Positions 44,767-54,032 of a stretch of DNA of 62,451 nt are shown one piece after another. The position numbers and the translations under genes were made by a program. The notes beneath the pieces are model-generated. The model was not told where the DNA came from and ran no database searches. It worked only from the letters and a program-made list of their open reading frames with translations. Numbering within the stretch: position 1 is the first letter of the stretch; each line of letters opens with the position of its first letter. Source of the DNA: Hyphomicrobiales bacterium (GTDB lineage Bacteria > Pseudomonadota > Alphaproteobacteria > Rhizobiales > Rhizobiaceae); contig JAFKJW010000202.1 in NCBI GenBank assembly GCA_017305925.1, positions 1 to 62,451 of the forward strand, given 5' to 3'.

Positions 44767-45654
44767 ATGCCCGAGCTTCCCGAGGTCGAGACCGTCCGCC
44801 GCGGGTTGCAGCCCGTCCTGGAGGGCGCGCGCATCGAGAAGGTGGACCTGCGCCGCAAGGACCTGCGTTTTCCCCTGCCTCCGGATATGGCCCGGCTGCT
44901 CGAAGGCAGAACCATCCGGTCGGTCGGCCGGCGGGCGAAATACCTGCTCGTCGAGGCGGAGGACGCGCCGCTGCTGATCTGCCATCTCGGCATGAGCGGC
45001 TCCTTCCGCATCGAAAGCGGCGAAGGCGTCCTTACGCCCGGCGTCTTTCACCGCGAGCGCTCCGTGGACCGTCCGCACGACCATGTCGTGTTCGGCCTGA
45101 CCACCTACGCCGGAGAGGCCGCGCGCGTCGTCTTCAACGATCCGCGCCGCTTCGGCTTCATGCTTTTCGCCGATGCGGACGGCAGCCATCCGATGCTCGC
45201 CTCGCTCGGCGTCGAGCCGACGGGAAATTCGCTCGGCGGCGCGCTGCTGGCGGAGCTTTTCCGAGGCCGCGCCGCGCCGCTCAAGGCCGCATTGCTCGAC
45301 CAGGGCGCGATCGCCGGGCTCGGCAACATCTATGTCTGCGAGGCGCTGTGGCGAGCCGGCCTGTCGCCGCGCCGGGCCGCGGGCACGCTGGCCTCGGCGT
45401 CCGGCGGCCCGACCTTGCGCGCCGAACGCCTCGCAGCGGCCATCCGCGCGGTGATCGCAGAGGCGATCGAGGCCGGCGGCTCGTCGCTCCGCGATTATAC
45501 CCATGTCGACGGGTCGCTCGGCTATTTCCAGCACCGTTTCTCGGTCTATGACAGGGAAGGGGAGCCCTGTCCCAAGCCGGGCTGTTCCGGCATCGTCAAC
45601 CGCATCGTGCAGAGCGGGCGATCGACCTTCTTCTGTCCGGCCTGCCAACGGTGA
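44767..45654 (+). CDS. mutM: Formamidopyrimidine-DNA glycosylase
   Basis: Base-excision repair enzyme removing 8-oxoguanine and Fapy lesions; 295 residues. It has the catalytic N-terminus [14 protein letters not shown] (Pro2, Glu3), the [16 protein letters not shown] helix-two-turn-helix region, and the C-terminal zinc finger CPKPGC...CPAC. An insertion around residues 80-105 ([20 protein letters not shown]) is typical of alphaproteobacterial forms. Confidence 0.96.
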   Translation: MPELPEVETVRRGLQPVLEGARIEKVDLRRKDLRFPLPPDMARLLEGRTIRSVGRRAKYLLVEAEDAPLLICHLGMSGSFRIESGEGVLTPGVFHRERSVDRPHDHVVFGLTTYAGEAARVVFNDPRRFGFMLFADADGSHPMLASLGVEPTGNSLGGALLAELFRGRAAPLKAALLDQGAIAGLGNIYVCEALWRAGLSPRRAAGTLASASGGPTLRAERLAAAIRAVIAEAIEAGGSSLRDYTHVDGSLGYFQHRFSVYDREGEPCPKPGCSGIVNRIVQSGRSTFFCPACQR

Positions 45655-45704
45655 CGGGAAGAGGACGGACGAATCGGCGCGCGCGAAAAAGCGCCTATGC
45701 CTCG

Positions 45705-45733
45705 TTGACGCTATCGGAAAGCTCGATTATAAG
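45705..45733 (+). promoter_or_regulatory. Sigma-70 type promoter for rpsT
   Basis: TTGACG at 45705-45710 and TATAAG at 45728-45733 are separated by 17 bases. This is close to consensus and would give a leader of about 90 nt for rpsT. Confidence 0.7.
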
Positions 45734-45828
45734 CCGCCTCGATCTCGGCGGCCTCAGGGCTGCCCGTTTATTTTTGTGCCTGCGCCCCGAGCGTCCAGGC
45801 ATAGACTCTTTAGAGATGGGAAAACAGC

Positions 45829-46095
45829 ATGGCCAATACGTCCTCGGCCAAGAAGGCAGCGCGCAAGATCGCCCGCCGTACCGCCGTAAACAAGTCGCGC
45901 CGCTCGCGCGTCCGCAATTTCGTGCGCAAGGTCGAGGAAGCGCTGGCGGCGGGTGACAAGACCACCGCGCAGGCCGCCTTCGACGCGGCGCAGCCGGAGC
46001 TGATGCGGGCGGCCACGAAGGGCGTCATGCATCGCAACACGGCGTCCCGCAAGGTGTCGCGCCTGGCGCAGCGGGTGAAGGCGCTCGGCGCTTGA
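45829..46095 (+). CDS. rpsT: 30S ribosomal protein S20
   Basis: An 88-residue basic protein of the small ribosomal subunit. It starts [20 protein letters not shown] and matches S20 throughout ([20 protein letters not shown], and [17 protein letters not shown] at the end). It lies upstream of dnaA, the classic rhizobial order, and is closed by its own terminator 24 bases after the stop. Confidence 0.97.
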   Translation: MANTSSAKKAARKIARRTAVNKSRRSRVRNFVRKVEEALAAGDKTTAQAAFDAAQPELMRAATKGVMHRNTASRKVSRLAQRVKALGA

Positions 46096-46119
46096 TCCAC
46101 CCCTCCATCGGTCAAGCGA

Positions 46120-46146
46120 AACCCGGCTCCTCCAGCCGGGTTTTTT
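46120..46146 (+). terminator. Rho-independent terminator after rpsT
   Basis: AACCCGGCT and AGCCGGGTT form a nine-base stem around CCTCC, followed by TTTTT. It separates rpsT from the dnaA leader. Confidence 0.9.
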
Positions 46147-46864
46147 GTTTGCCGGGACCTCGTCCGCCCATCTTCCGGGCTCCTTCGAGGAACCTATTCC
46201 TTTTGCCGACGCGCTTTCGAATGGGGGCCTGAGGGCGGCTTCACAAAGGCCGATCACGACCTGTTCCGCGCATTATTTCTGTTTTAAAAACATCGACTTA
46301 TCCAAGGTCTCGCCGGACGGGCCGGATATTCGCCGACGGCTCCCGCCCGGGGTGCATGTCAAGTTCTTTTTTTGAAAATTTTTCTCGCATCCGCTCCTTC
46401 GAACGGCACGTCTCGAAGGCCCTTGAATCAACAGGCGTTTGCGGGCCGGGGCATTTTCGAGGGCATCTCCGCGCACCCGGATCACGGACCGATTGGTAAA
46501 GAAATCGTTTAGCCGTGCCTTGCTCTCCCCATCTATTTTTGTAGTGTCGGACCATCGATCGGGACGGCAAAACGGCCGCCTATCAAGCAAAAATTCCGAG
46601 GAAAATCGTACGGGCGCGATTCCGTGCGAGGGGTTTTGCTGTCCCATTGATGCGGCGTAAGGCGGTTAGTCGACAGTCGGGAGTCCAGTGCGTCACGGGG
46701 TCAGTCCTGCGGCGTTGCTGCTCGTGGCTGCTGTTTGCGAGCGTACCGAAGCGTCGGCCGGATGTGGAACGGGCATCCGGAGGGGTCGGGGTTTGTCCAA
46801 GTGGCATGCCCCGTTTGGACAACGCTGCCGGCCGTCCGGCCGGCGACAGGAGATGGTGGAAAGC
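46147..46864 (+). other. Long leader region of dnaA without a recognisable gene
   Basis: This 718-nt stretch has no convincing coding frame. It contains AT-rich blocks unusual for the window, such as ATTATTTCTGTTTTAAAAAC near 46272 and TTCTTTTTTTGAAAATTTTT near 46365. A DnaA-box-like site TTATCCAAG occurs at 46298-46306 (seven of nine consensus positions). It probably holds dnaA promoters and autoregulatory sites. One weak box is not enough to call an origin. Confidence 0.5.
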
Positions 46865-48397
46865 ATGAAAAGCGGCTTCGCCGAGGAACCGAAACGCAAC
46901 GCCGTTGCCGGGTCGGGGCCGGATGACGTTCCGGACGCAGGGAGCGCCGGCGATTCGATTTTCGAGCGCGTGAAGGTCCAGCTCCTGGCGCAGCTCGGGC
47001 CCGAGGTCTATGCGAGCTGGTTCGGCCGCATGAAGCTCGACGAGACCTCGCGCGGCTTGGTCCGGCTTTCGGTGCCGACGGCTTTCCTCAAGACCTGGAT
47101 CAACGCGCATTATCTGGAGACCATAGCCGGCCTCTGGAAGGTGGAGGATCCGAGCGTGCTCAGGATCGAGGTGATCGTGCGCAGCGCCGCCCGCCAGCCC
47201 CGGCCGGCGCAGGACGCGGCGGCTCCGGTTGCCCGCAGGAGCGCGCCTGCGGCGCCGAGCGCGAATGCTGCCGGTCCCGTCGCGGCCAACCGCAACGACC
47301 GGGGGCCCGCACAGCGCCCCGCAGGCGCCGACACGGCACAGAAGCAGAGCGTGCTCGGCTCGCCGCTCGACGCCAAATACACCTTCCAGTCCTTCGTGGA
47401 GGGGCCGTCGAACCGCGTCGCCTTCGCCGCGGCGCGGGCCGTCGCCGAATCCGGCTCCAACGCCCTGCGCTTCAATCCGCTTTTCCTGCATGCCTCGGTC
47501 GGGCTCGGCAAGACGCACCTGCTCCAGGCGATCGCCTCGGAGGCGCTGCGCACCAACCCCAAGGCGCGCGTCGTCTATCTCACGGCGGAATATTTCATGT
47601 GGCGCTTCGCCACGGCGATTCGCGACAACAACGCGCTGACGCTGAAGGAGCAGCTGCGCGACATCGATCTTCTCATCATCGACGACATGCAGTTCCTGCA
47701 AGGCAAGTCGATCCAGCATGAATTCTGCCACCTGATCAACATGCTGCTCGACAGCGCCCGGCAGGTGGTGGTCGCGGCGGATCGGCCGCCGGCGGAGCTG
47801 GAATCGCTGGAGCCCAGGGTGCGCTCGCGGCTGAACGGCGGCGTCGCGCTCGAAATGTCGGCGCCCGACTTTTCCATGCGGCTCACCATGCTGAAGCAGC
47901 GGCTGGCCGGCGCCCAGGCGGAGGATCCCTCCCTGGCGATCGGCGAGGACGTGCTCCAGCATGTAGCCCGCACCGTCACGGGCAGCGGCCGCGAGCTGGA
48001 AGGCGCCTTCAACCAGCTCCTCTTCCGGCAGTCCTTCGAGCAGATCACCGTCGAGCGGATCGACGAGATTCTCGGCCACATCTACCGCTCCGGCGAGCCG
48101 AAGCGCGTCCGCATCGAGGAAATCCAGCGCATCGTGTCGCGGCACTACAACGTCTCGAAGACGGAGCTTTTGTCCAACCGGCGTACCCGCACCATTGTCA
48201 AGCCGCGGCAGGTGGCCATGTATCTTTCCAAGGTGATGACGCCGCGCTCGCTGCCGGAGATCGGGCGGCGCTTCGGCGGCCGCGACCATACGACGGTGCT
48301 GCATGCGGTGCGCAAGATCGAGGATCTGTCGGCGGCGGACCACACGCTGGCGCAGGAGCTTGAGCTGCTGCGCCGCCTGATCAACGATCAGGCTTAG
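46865..48397 (+). CDS. dnaA: Chromosomal replication initiator protein DnaA
   Basis: The AAA+ replication initiator, 510 residues. Domain I includes [20 protein letters not shown]; a Pro/Ala-rich linker is domain II (about 100-165); the AAA+ core has [14 protein letters not shown] with Lys216 and [14 protein letters not shown] as Walker B; domain IV has the DNA-binding signature [17 protein letters not shown] chose the ATG at 46865, with AGGAG and GGTGGA upstream; an in-frame ATG at 46853 sits too close to AGGAG. rpsT precedes and dnaN follows. Confidence 0.95.
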   Translation: MKSGFAEEPKRNAVAGSGPDDVPDAGSAGDSIFERVKVQLLAQLGPEVYASWFGRMKLDETSRGLVRLSVPTAFLKTWINAHYLETIAGLWKVEDPSVLRIEVIVRSAARQPRPAQDAAAPVARRSAPAAPSANAAGPVAANRNDRGPAQRPAGADTAQKQSVLGSPLDAKYTFQSFVEGPSNRVAFAAARAVAESGSNALRFNPLFLHASVGLGKTHLLQAIASEALRTNPKARVVYLTAEYFMWRFATAIRDNNALTLKEQLRDIDLLIIDDMQFLQGKSIQHEFCHLINMLLDSARQVVVAADRPPAELESLEPRVRSRLNGGVALEMSAPDFSMRLTMLKQRLAGAQAEDPSLAIGEDVLQHVARTVTGSGRELEGAFNQLLFRQSFEQITVERIDEILGHIYRSGEPKRVRIEEIQRIVSRHYNVSKTELLSNRRTRTIVKPRQVAMYLSKVMTPRSLPEIGRRFGGRDHTTVLHAVRKIEDLSAADHTLAQELELLRRLINDQA

Positions 48398-48631
48398 GAA
48401 CCGGCCTGGGGCGATAAGGGCGGACGGCCCGCCGCCAGCGGCGGGTTTTCCCCAGGCTGCCCGCGGCGAGGAGCAAATCCACGCCGCGGGCTTGCGTTTC
48501 TCAGGCCTTTCCTGTCTTGTTGTGGGACGTTTCCAATTCCGCACCGGCCCGTGTTGCGGCTGTCCGTCCGGGCAGGCGCGGGGTGGGGCGGCCAGGTTTT
48601 CTGGCGGGCTTTTCTGGCGAGCTTTCTGGTC

Positions 48632-49750
48632 ATGCGTGCAGTTCTCGAGCGCTCCAATCTTCTGAAGTCACTCAATCACGTCCACCGGGTCGTCGAGCGT
48701 CGCAACACGATCCCCATCCTTTCGAACGTGCTGCTCGACGCCAGCGGCGCGAGCCTTGCGCTGAAGGCGACCGACCTCGACCTCGAAGTCACCGAATCGG
48801 TGCCTGCCGCCGTCGAGCGCGCGGGCGCCACCACGGTGCCGGCGCATCTTCTCTACGACATCGTCCGCAAGCTGCCGGAGGGCGCGGAGGTCATGCTGCG
48901 CACGGACGACGACGGCAACGCCATGTCGGTCATCTCGGGCCGGTCGAGCTTCCGCCTGCAATGCCTGCCGCAGTCGGATTTCCCCGAGCTCACCGCCGGT
49001 TCGCCGTCGCATACGTTCCGGCTGGAAGCGCCGGTGCTGAAGGCGCTGATCGACAAGACGCAGTTCGCCATCTCGACCGAGGAAACCCGCTACTATCTCA
49101 ACGGCATCTACCTCCACACGCTTGAAGCCGACGGCAAGCTGAAGCTGCGGGCGGTCGCCACCGACGGCCATCGGCTGGCGCGCGCCGAGATCGAGGCGCC
49201 GGCAGGAGCGGAAGGCATGCCCGGCGTCATCGTGCCGCGCAAGACGGTGAGCGAGATCCAGAAGCTGGTGGACGACCCGGAACTGGTCGTCACCATCGAG
49301 CTGTCCGACACCAAGATCCGGCTGACCATCGGCAGCGTCGTGCTGACCTCGAAGCTCATCGACGGGACGTTCCCGGACTACCAGCGCGTCATCCCGACCG
49401 GCAACGACAAGCAGCTCATCATCGACCGGCAGAGTTTTGCGCAGGCGGTGGACCGCGTCTCGACCATTTCCTCGGAGCGCGGACGGGCCGTCAAGCTCAG
49501 CATCGGCAACGGCCAGGTGACGCTCGCGGTCAACAACCCCGATTCCGGCAGCGCGACCGAGGAACTGCCCGCCGACTATGCGTCCGACCCGCTGGAGATC
49601 GGCTTCAACGCCCGCTACCTGCTCGACGTCGCCGCCCAGCTTTCCGGCAGCGAGGCCAAGTTCATGCTGGCCGACGCCGGCTCGCCGACCCTGATCCACG
49701 ACATGGCGGACGAGCGCGCCCTTTACGTGCTGATGCCCATGCGGGTGTAG
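48632..49750 (+). CDS. dnaN: DNA polymerase III beta sliding clamp
   Basis: The 372-residue processivity clamp. It begins RAVLERSNLLKSLNHVHRVV and carries ATDGHRLARAEIE and the C-terminal YVLMPMRV ending typical of beta clamps. The ATG at 48632 gives the standard length; an upstream in-frame extension to 48551 is not conserved. It follows dnaA after a 234-nt gap and is separated from recF by a palindromic repeat. Confidence 0.96.
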   Translation: MRAVLERSNLLKSLNHVHRVVERRNTIPILSNVLLDASGASLALKATDLDLEVTESVPAAVERAGATTVPAHLLYDIVRKLPEGAEVMLRTDDDGNAMSVISGRSSFRLQCLPQSDFPELTAGSPSHTFRLEAPVLKALIDKTQFAISTEETRYYLNGIYLHTLEADGKLKLRAVATDGHRLARAEIEAPAGAEGMPGVIVPRKTVSEIQKLVDDPELVVTIELSDTKIRLTIGSVVLTSKLIDGTFPDYQRVIPTGNDKQLIIDRQSFAQAVDRVSTISSERGRAVKLSIGNGQVTLAVNNPDSGSATEELPADYASDPLEIGFNARYLLDVAAQLSGSEAKFMLADAGSPTLIHDMADERALYVLMPMRV

Positions 49751-49780
49751 GCTCCTTCGCGGCGGCGAGTGTTTATTTCC

Positions 49781-49936
49781 ACCCCCCTCTGTCCTGCCGG
49801 ACATATCCCCCTCAAGGGGGGAGATCGGCAGCGTCTATCCTGCCGCTCCATCCGCGATGCCGGCGATTGGCGAAAGTGGATGGGGGAGCCGGTCTCCCTT
49901 CTTGAGGGGGATATGTCCGGCAGGACAGAGGGGGGT
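49781..49936. repeat. Palindromic repeat, family B, copy 2
   Basis: Arms ACCCCCCTCTGTCCTGCCGG and its reverse complement, with inner ATATCCCCCTCAAG pairing. It is 156 nt, the same length as the copy at 40165-40320. It lies between dnaN and recF and ends 23 bases before the recF start. Confidence 0.9.
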
Positions 49937-49959
49937 GCCCGCGCGGCCACCGTCCTTGC

Positions 49960-51120
49960 GTGATTGACGATATCCCATCCGCCGGCCCGGCGCGGACCCA
50001 TATCAGCCGCCTGCAACTCACCGATTTCCGCAACTACCGGCAGCTTGCGTTCGCGCTCCGTCCGGGCCCCGTGGTGCTGACGGGCGAGAACGGCGCGGGC
50101 AAGACAAATCTCCTCGAGGCGATCTCCTTCCTCACGCCCGGCCGCGGATTGCGGCGCGCGGCGCTGGAGGATGTCCAGCGGACGGGCGGCAGCGACGGCT
50201 TCGCCATCCATGCGCGGGTTTGCGCGCCGTCCGGCGATGTCGAGATCGGCACCGGCACGGCAGGCAACGCGCCCGGCGAGGCGGGCCGGCGCATCCGCAT
50301 CAACGGCGCGCCCGCCCGTTCGGCCGAGGCTCTGCTGGAATGGCTGCGGGTCCTGTGGCTGACGCCGGCCATAGACGCCCTCTTCACCGGCCCGGCAGGC
50401 GACCGCCGCCGCTTCCTCGACCGGCTCGTGCTCGCCATCGACCCGCATCACGGCCGGCGCGCAGCGGACTACGAGAAGGCGATGCGCGCGCGCAACCGCC
50501 TGCTGGCGGACGGCTCGCGCGACGCGGCCTGGTTCGACGCGATCGAGACGCAGCTCGCCGAGATCGGCGTGGCGATCGCTGCGGCGCGCACCGAGATGGT
50601 CCGGCTGCTGCAGGCGATGATCGACCGCCTGCCCGAGGGCAGTCCGTTCCCGCATGCCGATATCGGCATCGAGGGAGAACTGGAGGGCGCCGTCGCCTCG
50701 CAGCCGGCCGTCGAGATCGAGGAGCGGTTCCGGCAAAGGCTGGCGGCCGGGCGGGAGCGCGACCGGGCGGCGGGCCGGACGCTCGACGGTCCCCACCGCT
50801 CCGACCTGCTGGTTCGCCACCGGCCGAAGGGCATGCCGGCGGAACTCTGTTCCACTGGCGAGCAGAAGGCGCTGCTGGTCGGCCTGGTGATCTCGCACGC
50901 GCGCCTTTGCGGCGAGATGTCGGGCGCGCCGCCGATCCTGCTGCTCGACGAGATCGCCGCGCATTTCGACGCCGGGCGGCGTGCCGCCCTCTTCGACATC
51001 CTGGATGACCTCGGCTGTCAGGCCTTCATGACCGGCACGGAGCCGCAGCTCTTCTCCAGCCTCGCCGGGCGGGCGCAGTTCATTACCGTCGAGCGCGGAA
51101 CGGTGCGCGACGGCGCCTGA
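49960..51120 (+). CDS. recF: DNA replication and repair protein RecF
   Basis: A 386-residue SMC-like ATPase that loads RecA at gaps with RecO and RecR. Walker A is GENGAGKTN at 42-50, preceded by LTDFRNYRQL; the signature motif lies in STGEQKALLVGLVISHA, and Walker B in PPILLLDEIAAHFDAGRR. The start is GTG at 49960, just after repeat B copy 2, so the upstream region that once joined it to dnaN has been replaced by the repeat. Confidence 0.95.
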   Translation: MIDDIPSAGPARTHISRLQLTDFRNYRQLAFALRPGPVVLTGENGAGKTNLLEAISFLTPGRGLRRAALEDVQRTGGSDGFAIHARVCAPSGDVEIGTGTAGNAPGEAGRRIRINGAPARSAEALLEWLRVLWLTPAIDALFTGPAGDRRRFLDRLVLAIDPHHGRRAADYEKAMRARNRLLADGSRDAAWFDAIETQLAEIGVAIAAARTEMVRLLQAMIDRLPEGSPFPHADIGIEGELEGAVASQPAVEIEERFRQRLAAGRERDRAAGRTLDGPHRSDLLVRHRPKGMPAELCSTGEQKALLVGLVISHARLCGEMSGAPPILLLDEIAAHFDAGRRAALFDILDDLGCQAFMTGTEPQLFSSLAGRAQFITVERGTVRDGA

Positions 51121-51151
51121 CAAGGACCGGCCGGACCACTATGCTCCGGTC

Positions 51152-51946
51152 ATGAACAGCCCCGAACCGTTTTCTTCCGAAGAGCTGGAGCGCTATGCCC
51201 GCCATATCGTGCTGCCCGAGATCGGCGGCGCCGGCCAGCAGGCGCTGAAGCGCGCGCGGGTCCTGGTGATCGGCGCGGGCGGGCTCGGCGCGCCGGTGCT
51301 GGCCTATCTGGCGGCGGCCGGTGTCGGCCGGCTGGGCATCGTCGATGACGACACCGTGTCGCTGTCCAACCTCCAGCGGCAGGTCATCCACGACACCGAC
51401 GCCCTCGGCATGGAGAAGGGCGAGAGCACGAAGCGCGCGATCGCGCGGCTCAACCCGCATGTCGCCGTCGTTCTTCACGCCGTCCGCCTGAACGACGTGA
51501 ACGCCGCCGGTCTTGTCGAAGGCTACGATGTCGTCGTCGACGGCTCGGACAATTTCGAAACGCGCTACGCGGTTGCGGACGCCTGCGCGGCGGCCGAAAA
51601 GCCGCTGGTGACGGCGGCGGTCGGCCGCTTCGACGGCTCAATCACCGTGCTCGTTCCTTTCCAGCTCGACGCCAAGGGCGAGCCGAATCCGGCCTATCGC
51701 GACCTTTTCCCCGAGCCGCCGCCCGAAGGCCTCGTGCCGTCCTGCGCCGAGGCGGGCATCGTCGGCGCGCTGACGGGCGTGATCGGCTGCCTTCAGGCGA
51801 TGGAAGCGATCAAGCTGATCACCGGCATCGGCGAGCCGCTGATCGGCCGCCTGCTGCTCTATGACGCGCTCGCCGCCCGCTTCGAGACGATCCGCTATCG
51901 CCATGGTGCGTCCTTCGAGGCTCGCTCCGCTCGCGCCTCAGGATGA
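51152..51946 (+). CDS. moeB: Molybdopterin-synthase adenylyltransferase MoeB (ThiF/HesA family)
   Basis: An E1-like enzyme of 264 residues that adenylates the C-terminus of MoaD or a ThiS-like carrier. It has the nucleotide-binding loop VLVIGAGGLGAPVLAYLA, DDDTVSLSNLQRQ, and the DGSDNFETRY block. Only one cysteine of the usual zinc set is evident (PSCAEAGI). The natural ending is probably near FETIRYR; the last 14 residues, HGASFEARSARASG, and the stop codon come from palindromic repeat A copy 2, which starts at 51905. Confidence 0.92.
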   Translation: MNSPEPFSSEELERYARHIVLPEIGGAGQQALKRARVLVIGAGGLGAPVLAYLAAAGVGRLGIVDDDTVSLSNLQRQVIHDTDALGMEKGESTKRAIARLNPHVAVVLHAVRLNDVNAAGLVEGYDVVVDGSDNFETRYAVADACAAAEKPLVTAAVGRFDGSITVLVPFQLDAKGEPNPAYRDLFPEPPPEGLVPSCAEAGIVGALTGVIGCLQAMEAIKLITGIGEPLIGRLLLYDALAARFETIRYRHGASFEARSARASG

Positions 51947-52042
51947 GGACCGCAGGGCGCTTCGAGCCCACTGCGTCGTGAGTTCGGGCGCCGACAGTCC
52001 TCATCCTGAGGTGCGAGCAAAGCGAGCCTCGAAGGACGCACC
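51905..52042. repeat. Palindromic repeat, family A, copy 2 (overlaps moeB 3' end)
   Basis: Outer arms GGTGCGTCCTTCGAGGCTCG and its complement enclose CCTCAGGATGAGG with CCTCATCCTGAGG. It is 138 nt, shorter than the other two copies. It supplies the tail and stop of moeB and lies between moeB and the convergent dehydrogenase gene. Confidence 0.9.
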
Positions 52043-52077
52043 CAGGTCGGGGCGATTTCGCCGCTTCCCGCGGCCGG

Positions 52078-53079
52078 TCACACCTTGCTGGGAATGACGC
52101 GGTCCGGCGGACGATGCCCGTCGACGAAGGCGCGGATGTTGATGATCACCTTCTCGCCCATGTCGATGCGGCCCTCCAGCGTGGCCGATCCCATATGCGG
52201 CAGCAGCACCACCTTGCCCTTGTTGGCGAGCTTGAGAAGCTTCGGGTTGACGGACGGCTCGTGCTCGAACACGTCGAGCGCCGCGCCCGCGATCCTGTTG
52301 TCCTGGAGGAGCTGGATCAGCGCCGCCTCGTCGATGATGTCGCCGCGCGCGGTGTTGACGATATAGGCGGTGGGCTGCATCAGCGCCAGCCGCCGCGCCG
52401 AGAGCAGGTGGAAGGTTGCCGGCGTCGAGGGACAGTTGACCGATATGATGTCCATGCGCGCCAGCATCTGGTCGAGGCTGTCCCAGTACGTCGCTTCCAG
52501 CTCGTCCTCCACCTGCGACGCCACATGGTGACGGTTGTGATAGTGGATCGACAGGCCGAAGGCCTTGGCGCGGCGGGCGACGGCCGTGCCGATGCGGCCC
52601 ATGCCGACGATGCCGAGGCGCTTGCCCCAGATGCGCCGCCCCAGCATCCAGGTGGGCGACCAGCCTTCCCATTTCTGCGGGCCGGCAAGGAGGTTCGCGC
52701 CCTCCGTCAGCCGCCGCGGCACGGCGAGCATCAGCGCCATGGTCATGTCGGCGGTGTCCTCGGTCAGCACGTTCGGCGTGTTGGTCACGGTGATCGAGCG
52801 CTTCGCCGCCGATGCGACGTCGATATGGTCGACGCCGTTGCCGAAGCTGGCGATCAGCCTGAGCCTCTCGCCGGCCTGCGCGAGAAGCGCGTCGTCGATC
52901 CGGTCGGTGACGGTCGGCACGAGGACATCGGCCTCCTTGACGGCGGCGACCAGCTCCGGCTGCGTCATCGGCCGGTCGTCGACATTCAGCCGCGCGTCGA
53001 AAAGCTCGCGCATGCGCGTCTCCACCTGGTCGGGAAGCTTGCGGGTGATGACGACCAACGGCTTCTTTCTGCCGGCCAT
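52078..53079 (-). CDS. D-2-hydroxyacid dehydrogenase (GyaR-like glyoxylate reductase)
   Basis: A 333-residue NAD(P)-dependent dehydrogenase of the glyoxylate reductase/formate dehydrogenase-like group. The Rossmann motif is GIVGMGRIGTAVARRA; catalytic features are NTARGDIIDE (Arg), FEHEP (Glu) and PHMGSATLEGR (His). The start at 53079 (MAGRKKPLVVITRKLP) gives the normal length. It and the following SH3 gene are flanked by two copies of repeat A. It is a different subfamily from the enzyme at 21.5 kb. Confidence 0.92.
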   Translation of the reverse strand: MAGRKKPLVVITRKLPDQVETRMRELFDARLNVDDRPMTQPELVAAVKEADVLVPTVTDRIDDALLAQAGERLRLIASFGNGVDHIDVASAAKRSITVTNTPNVLTEDTADMTMALMLAVPRRLTEGANLLAGPQKWEGWSPTWMLGRRIWGKRLGIVGMGRIGTAVARRAKAFGLSIHYHNRHHVASQVEDELEATYWDSLDQMLARMDIISVNCPSTPATFHLLSARRLALMQPTAYIVNTARGDIIDEAALIQLLQDNRIAGAALDVFEHEPSVNPKLLKLANKGKVVLLPHMGSATLEGRIDMGEKVIINIRAFVDGHRPPDRVIPSKV

Positions 53080-53238
53080 TTTTTCCTCGACTGAAGGCCC
53101 TGTTGAGAGCTCTTTAACCAAACCGGACGACACTCTCAAACGGGACCGGCTGATCGGCGATCTGTAACAAGCGATCATACGGTTGACAAAGAAAAAGGGC
53201 CGCAGCCGCGGCCGTCCTTTCGAGTATGGGGAAATTTC

Positions 53239-53790
53239 GTGTCGGTGTCGTTCCGGTCTCTAGTCGCGACGCTTGCAATCGGCCTCCTCGGCTTCACCCT
53301 CCCGCCGCCGGCGCCAGCCGCGGCCGCCTCCGCGCAAAACCAGAATGTCGGCCCGAGCGGGCTTCCGCTGCCGCGCTTCGTCAGCCTCAAGTCGGGGCGG
53401 GTCAACGCGCGCGTCGGCCCCGGCGCCAACTATGCCGTGACCTGGCTCTACCTCAAGGCCGGCCTGCCCATGGAAATTCTCCAGGAATACGACAACTGGC
53501 GCAAGGTACGCGATTCGGACGGCGCGGAGGGCTGGGTGAACCAGACGCTGCTCTCCGGCAAGCGCACCGGCATCACAGCGCCCTGGCAGCGCGGCAAGGA
53601 TGCCCATATCAGCCTTCTGTCCGAGCCCGACGACAAGGCCACCGCCGTGGCGATCATCGAACCGGGCGTCGTCGGCACGATCAAGGTGTGCAACGGCGAC
53701 TGGTGCCAGATGAGTTTCGCCGGACACACTGGCTGGCTCAGCCAGTCGCAGATCTGGGGCGCCTATCCGGGTGAGGCGATCAAGGACTGA
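53239..53790 (+). CDS. Secreted SH3-domain protein
   Basis: A 183-residue exported protein. The signal peptide is LVATLAIGLLGFTLPPPAPA with a likely cut after AAA. Two bacterial SH3-like units follow: FVSLKSGRVNARVGPGANYA to WVNQTLL, and AHISLLSEPDDKATAVAIIE to WLSQSQIWG. Such proteins are thought to bind the cell wall or act as sensors; no catalytic domain is present. The GTG start at 53239 has GGGGAAA upstream. It is divergent from the dehydrogenase. Confidence 0.88.
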   Translation: MSVSFRSLVATLAIGLLGFTLPPPAPAAAASAQNQNVGPSGLPLPRFVSLKSGRVNARVGPGANYAVTWLYLKAGLPMEILQEYDNWRKVRDSDGAEGWVNQTLLSGKRTGITAPWQRGKDAHISLLSEPDDKATAVAIIEPGVVGTIKVCNGDWCQMSFAGHTGWLSQSQIWGAYPGEAIKD

Positions 53791-53817
53791 CGCCCGGCCT
53801 TTGCCGTCATGGGGCAG

Positions 53818-54024
53818 GGTGCGTCCTTCGAGGCTCGCCCTCGCGAGGTCCAACCTTACTCATGAAAGCCTTGCGGGCTCGCGCCCCAGGATGAGGAAAG
53901 TGATTTTTCGAACCCACCGCTCAGCGGGCTCGATGCGCCAGCCGCCCTCATCCCGAGGCGCGAGCCCCGCAGGGTTCTTGATGGAAAACAATAGCTTCGA
54001 CGGGCGAGCCTCGAAGGACGCACC
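53818..54024. repeat. Palindromic repeat, family A, copy 3
   Basis: Outer arms as in the other copies (GGTGCGTCCTTCGAGGCTCG and complement), with an inner pair around CCCCAGGATGAGG and CCTCATCCCGAGG. Length is 207 nt. It ends nine bases before the zwf stop codon. Confidence 0.9.
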
Positions 54025-54032
54025 GCCCCGCC

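Noticed and set aside
46298-46306. Chromosomal origin at the dnaA leader
   Set aside because: Only one imperfect DnaA box is visible. Alphaproteobacterial origins often lie elsewhere, so the evidence does not support an oriC call.
46688-46864. N-terminal extension of DnaA from a GTG at 46688
   Set aside because: The added residues are not DnaA-like, and ribosome-binding sequences lie next to 46865.
27107-54024. Palindromic repeats as CRISPR or integron sites
   Set aside because: Copies are dispersed, palindromic and vary inside; there are no regularly spaced spacers, cas genes or integrase.
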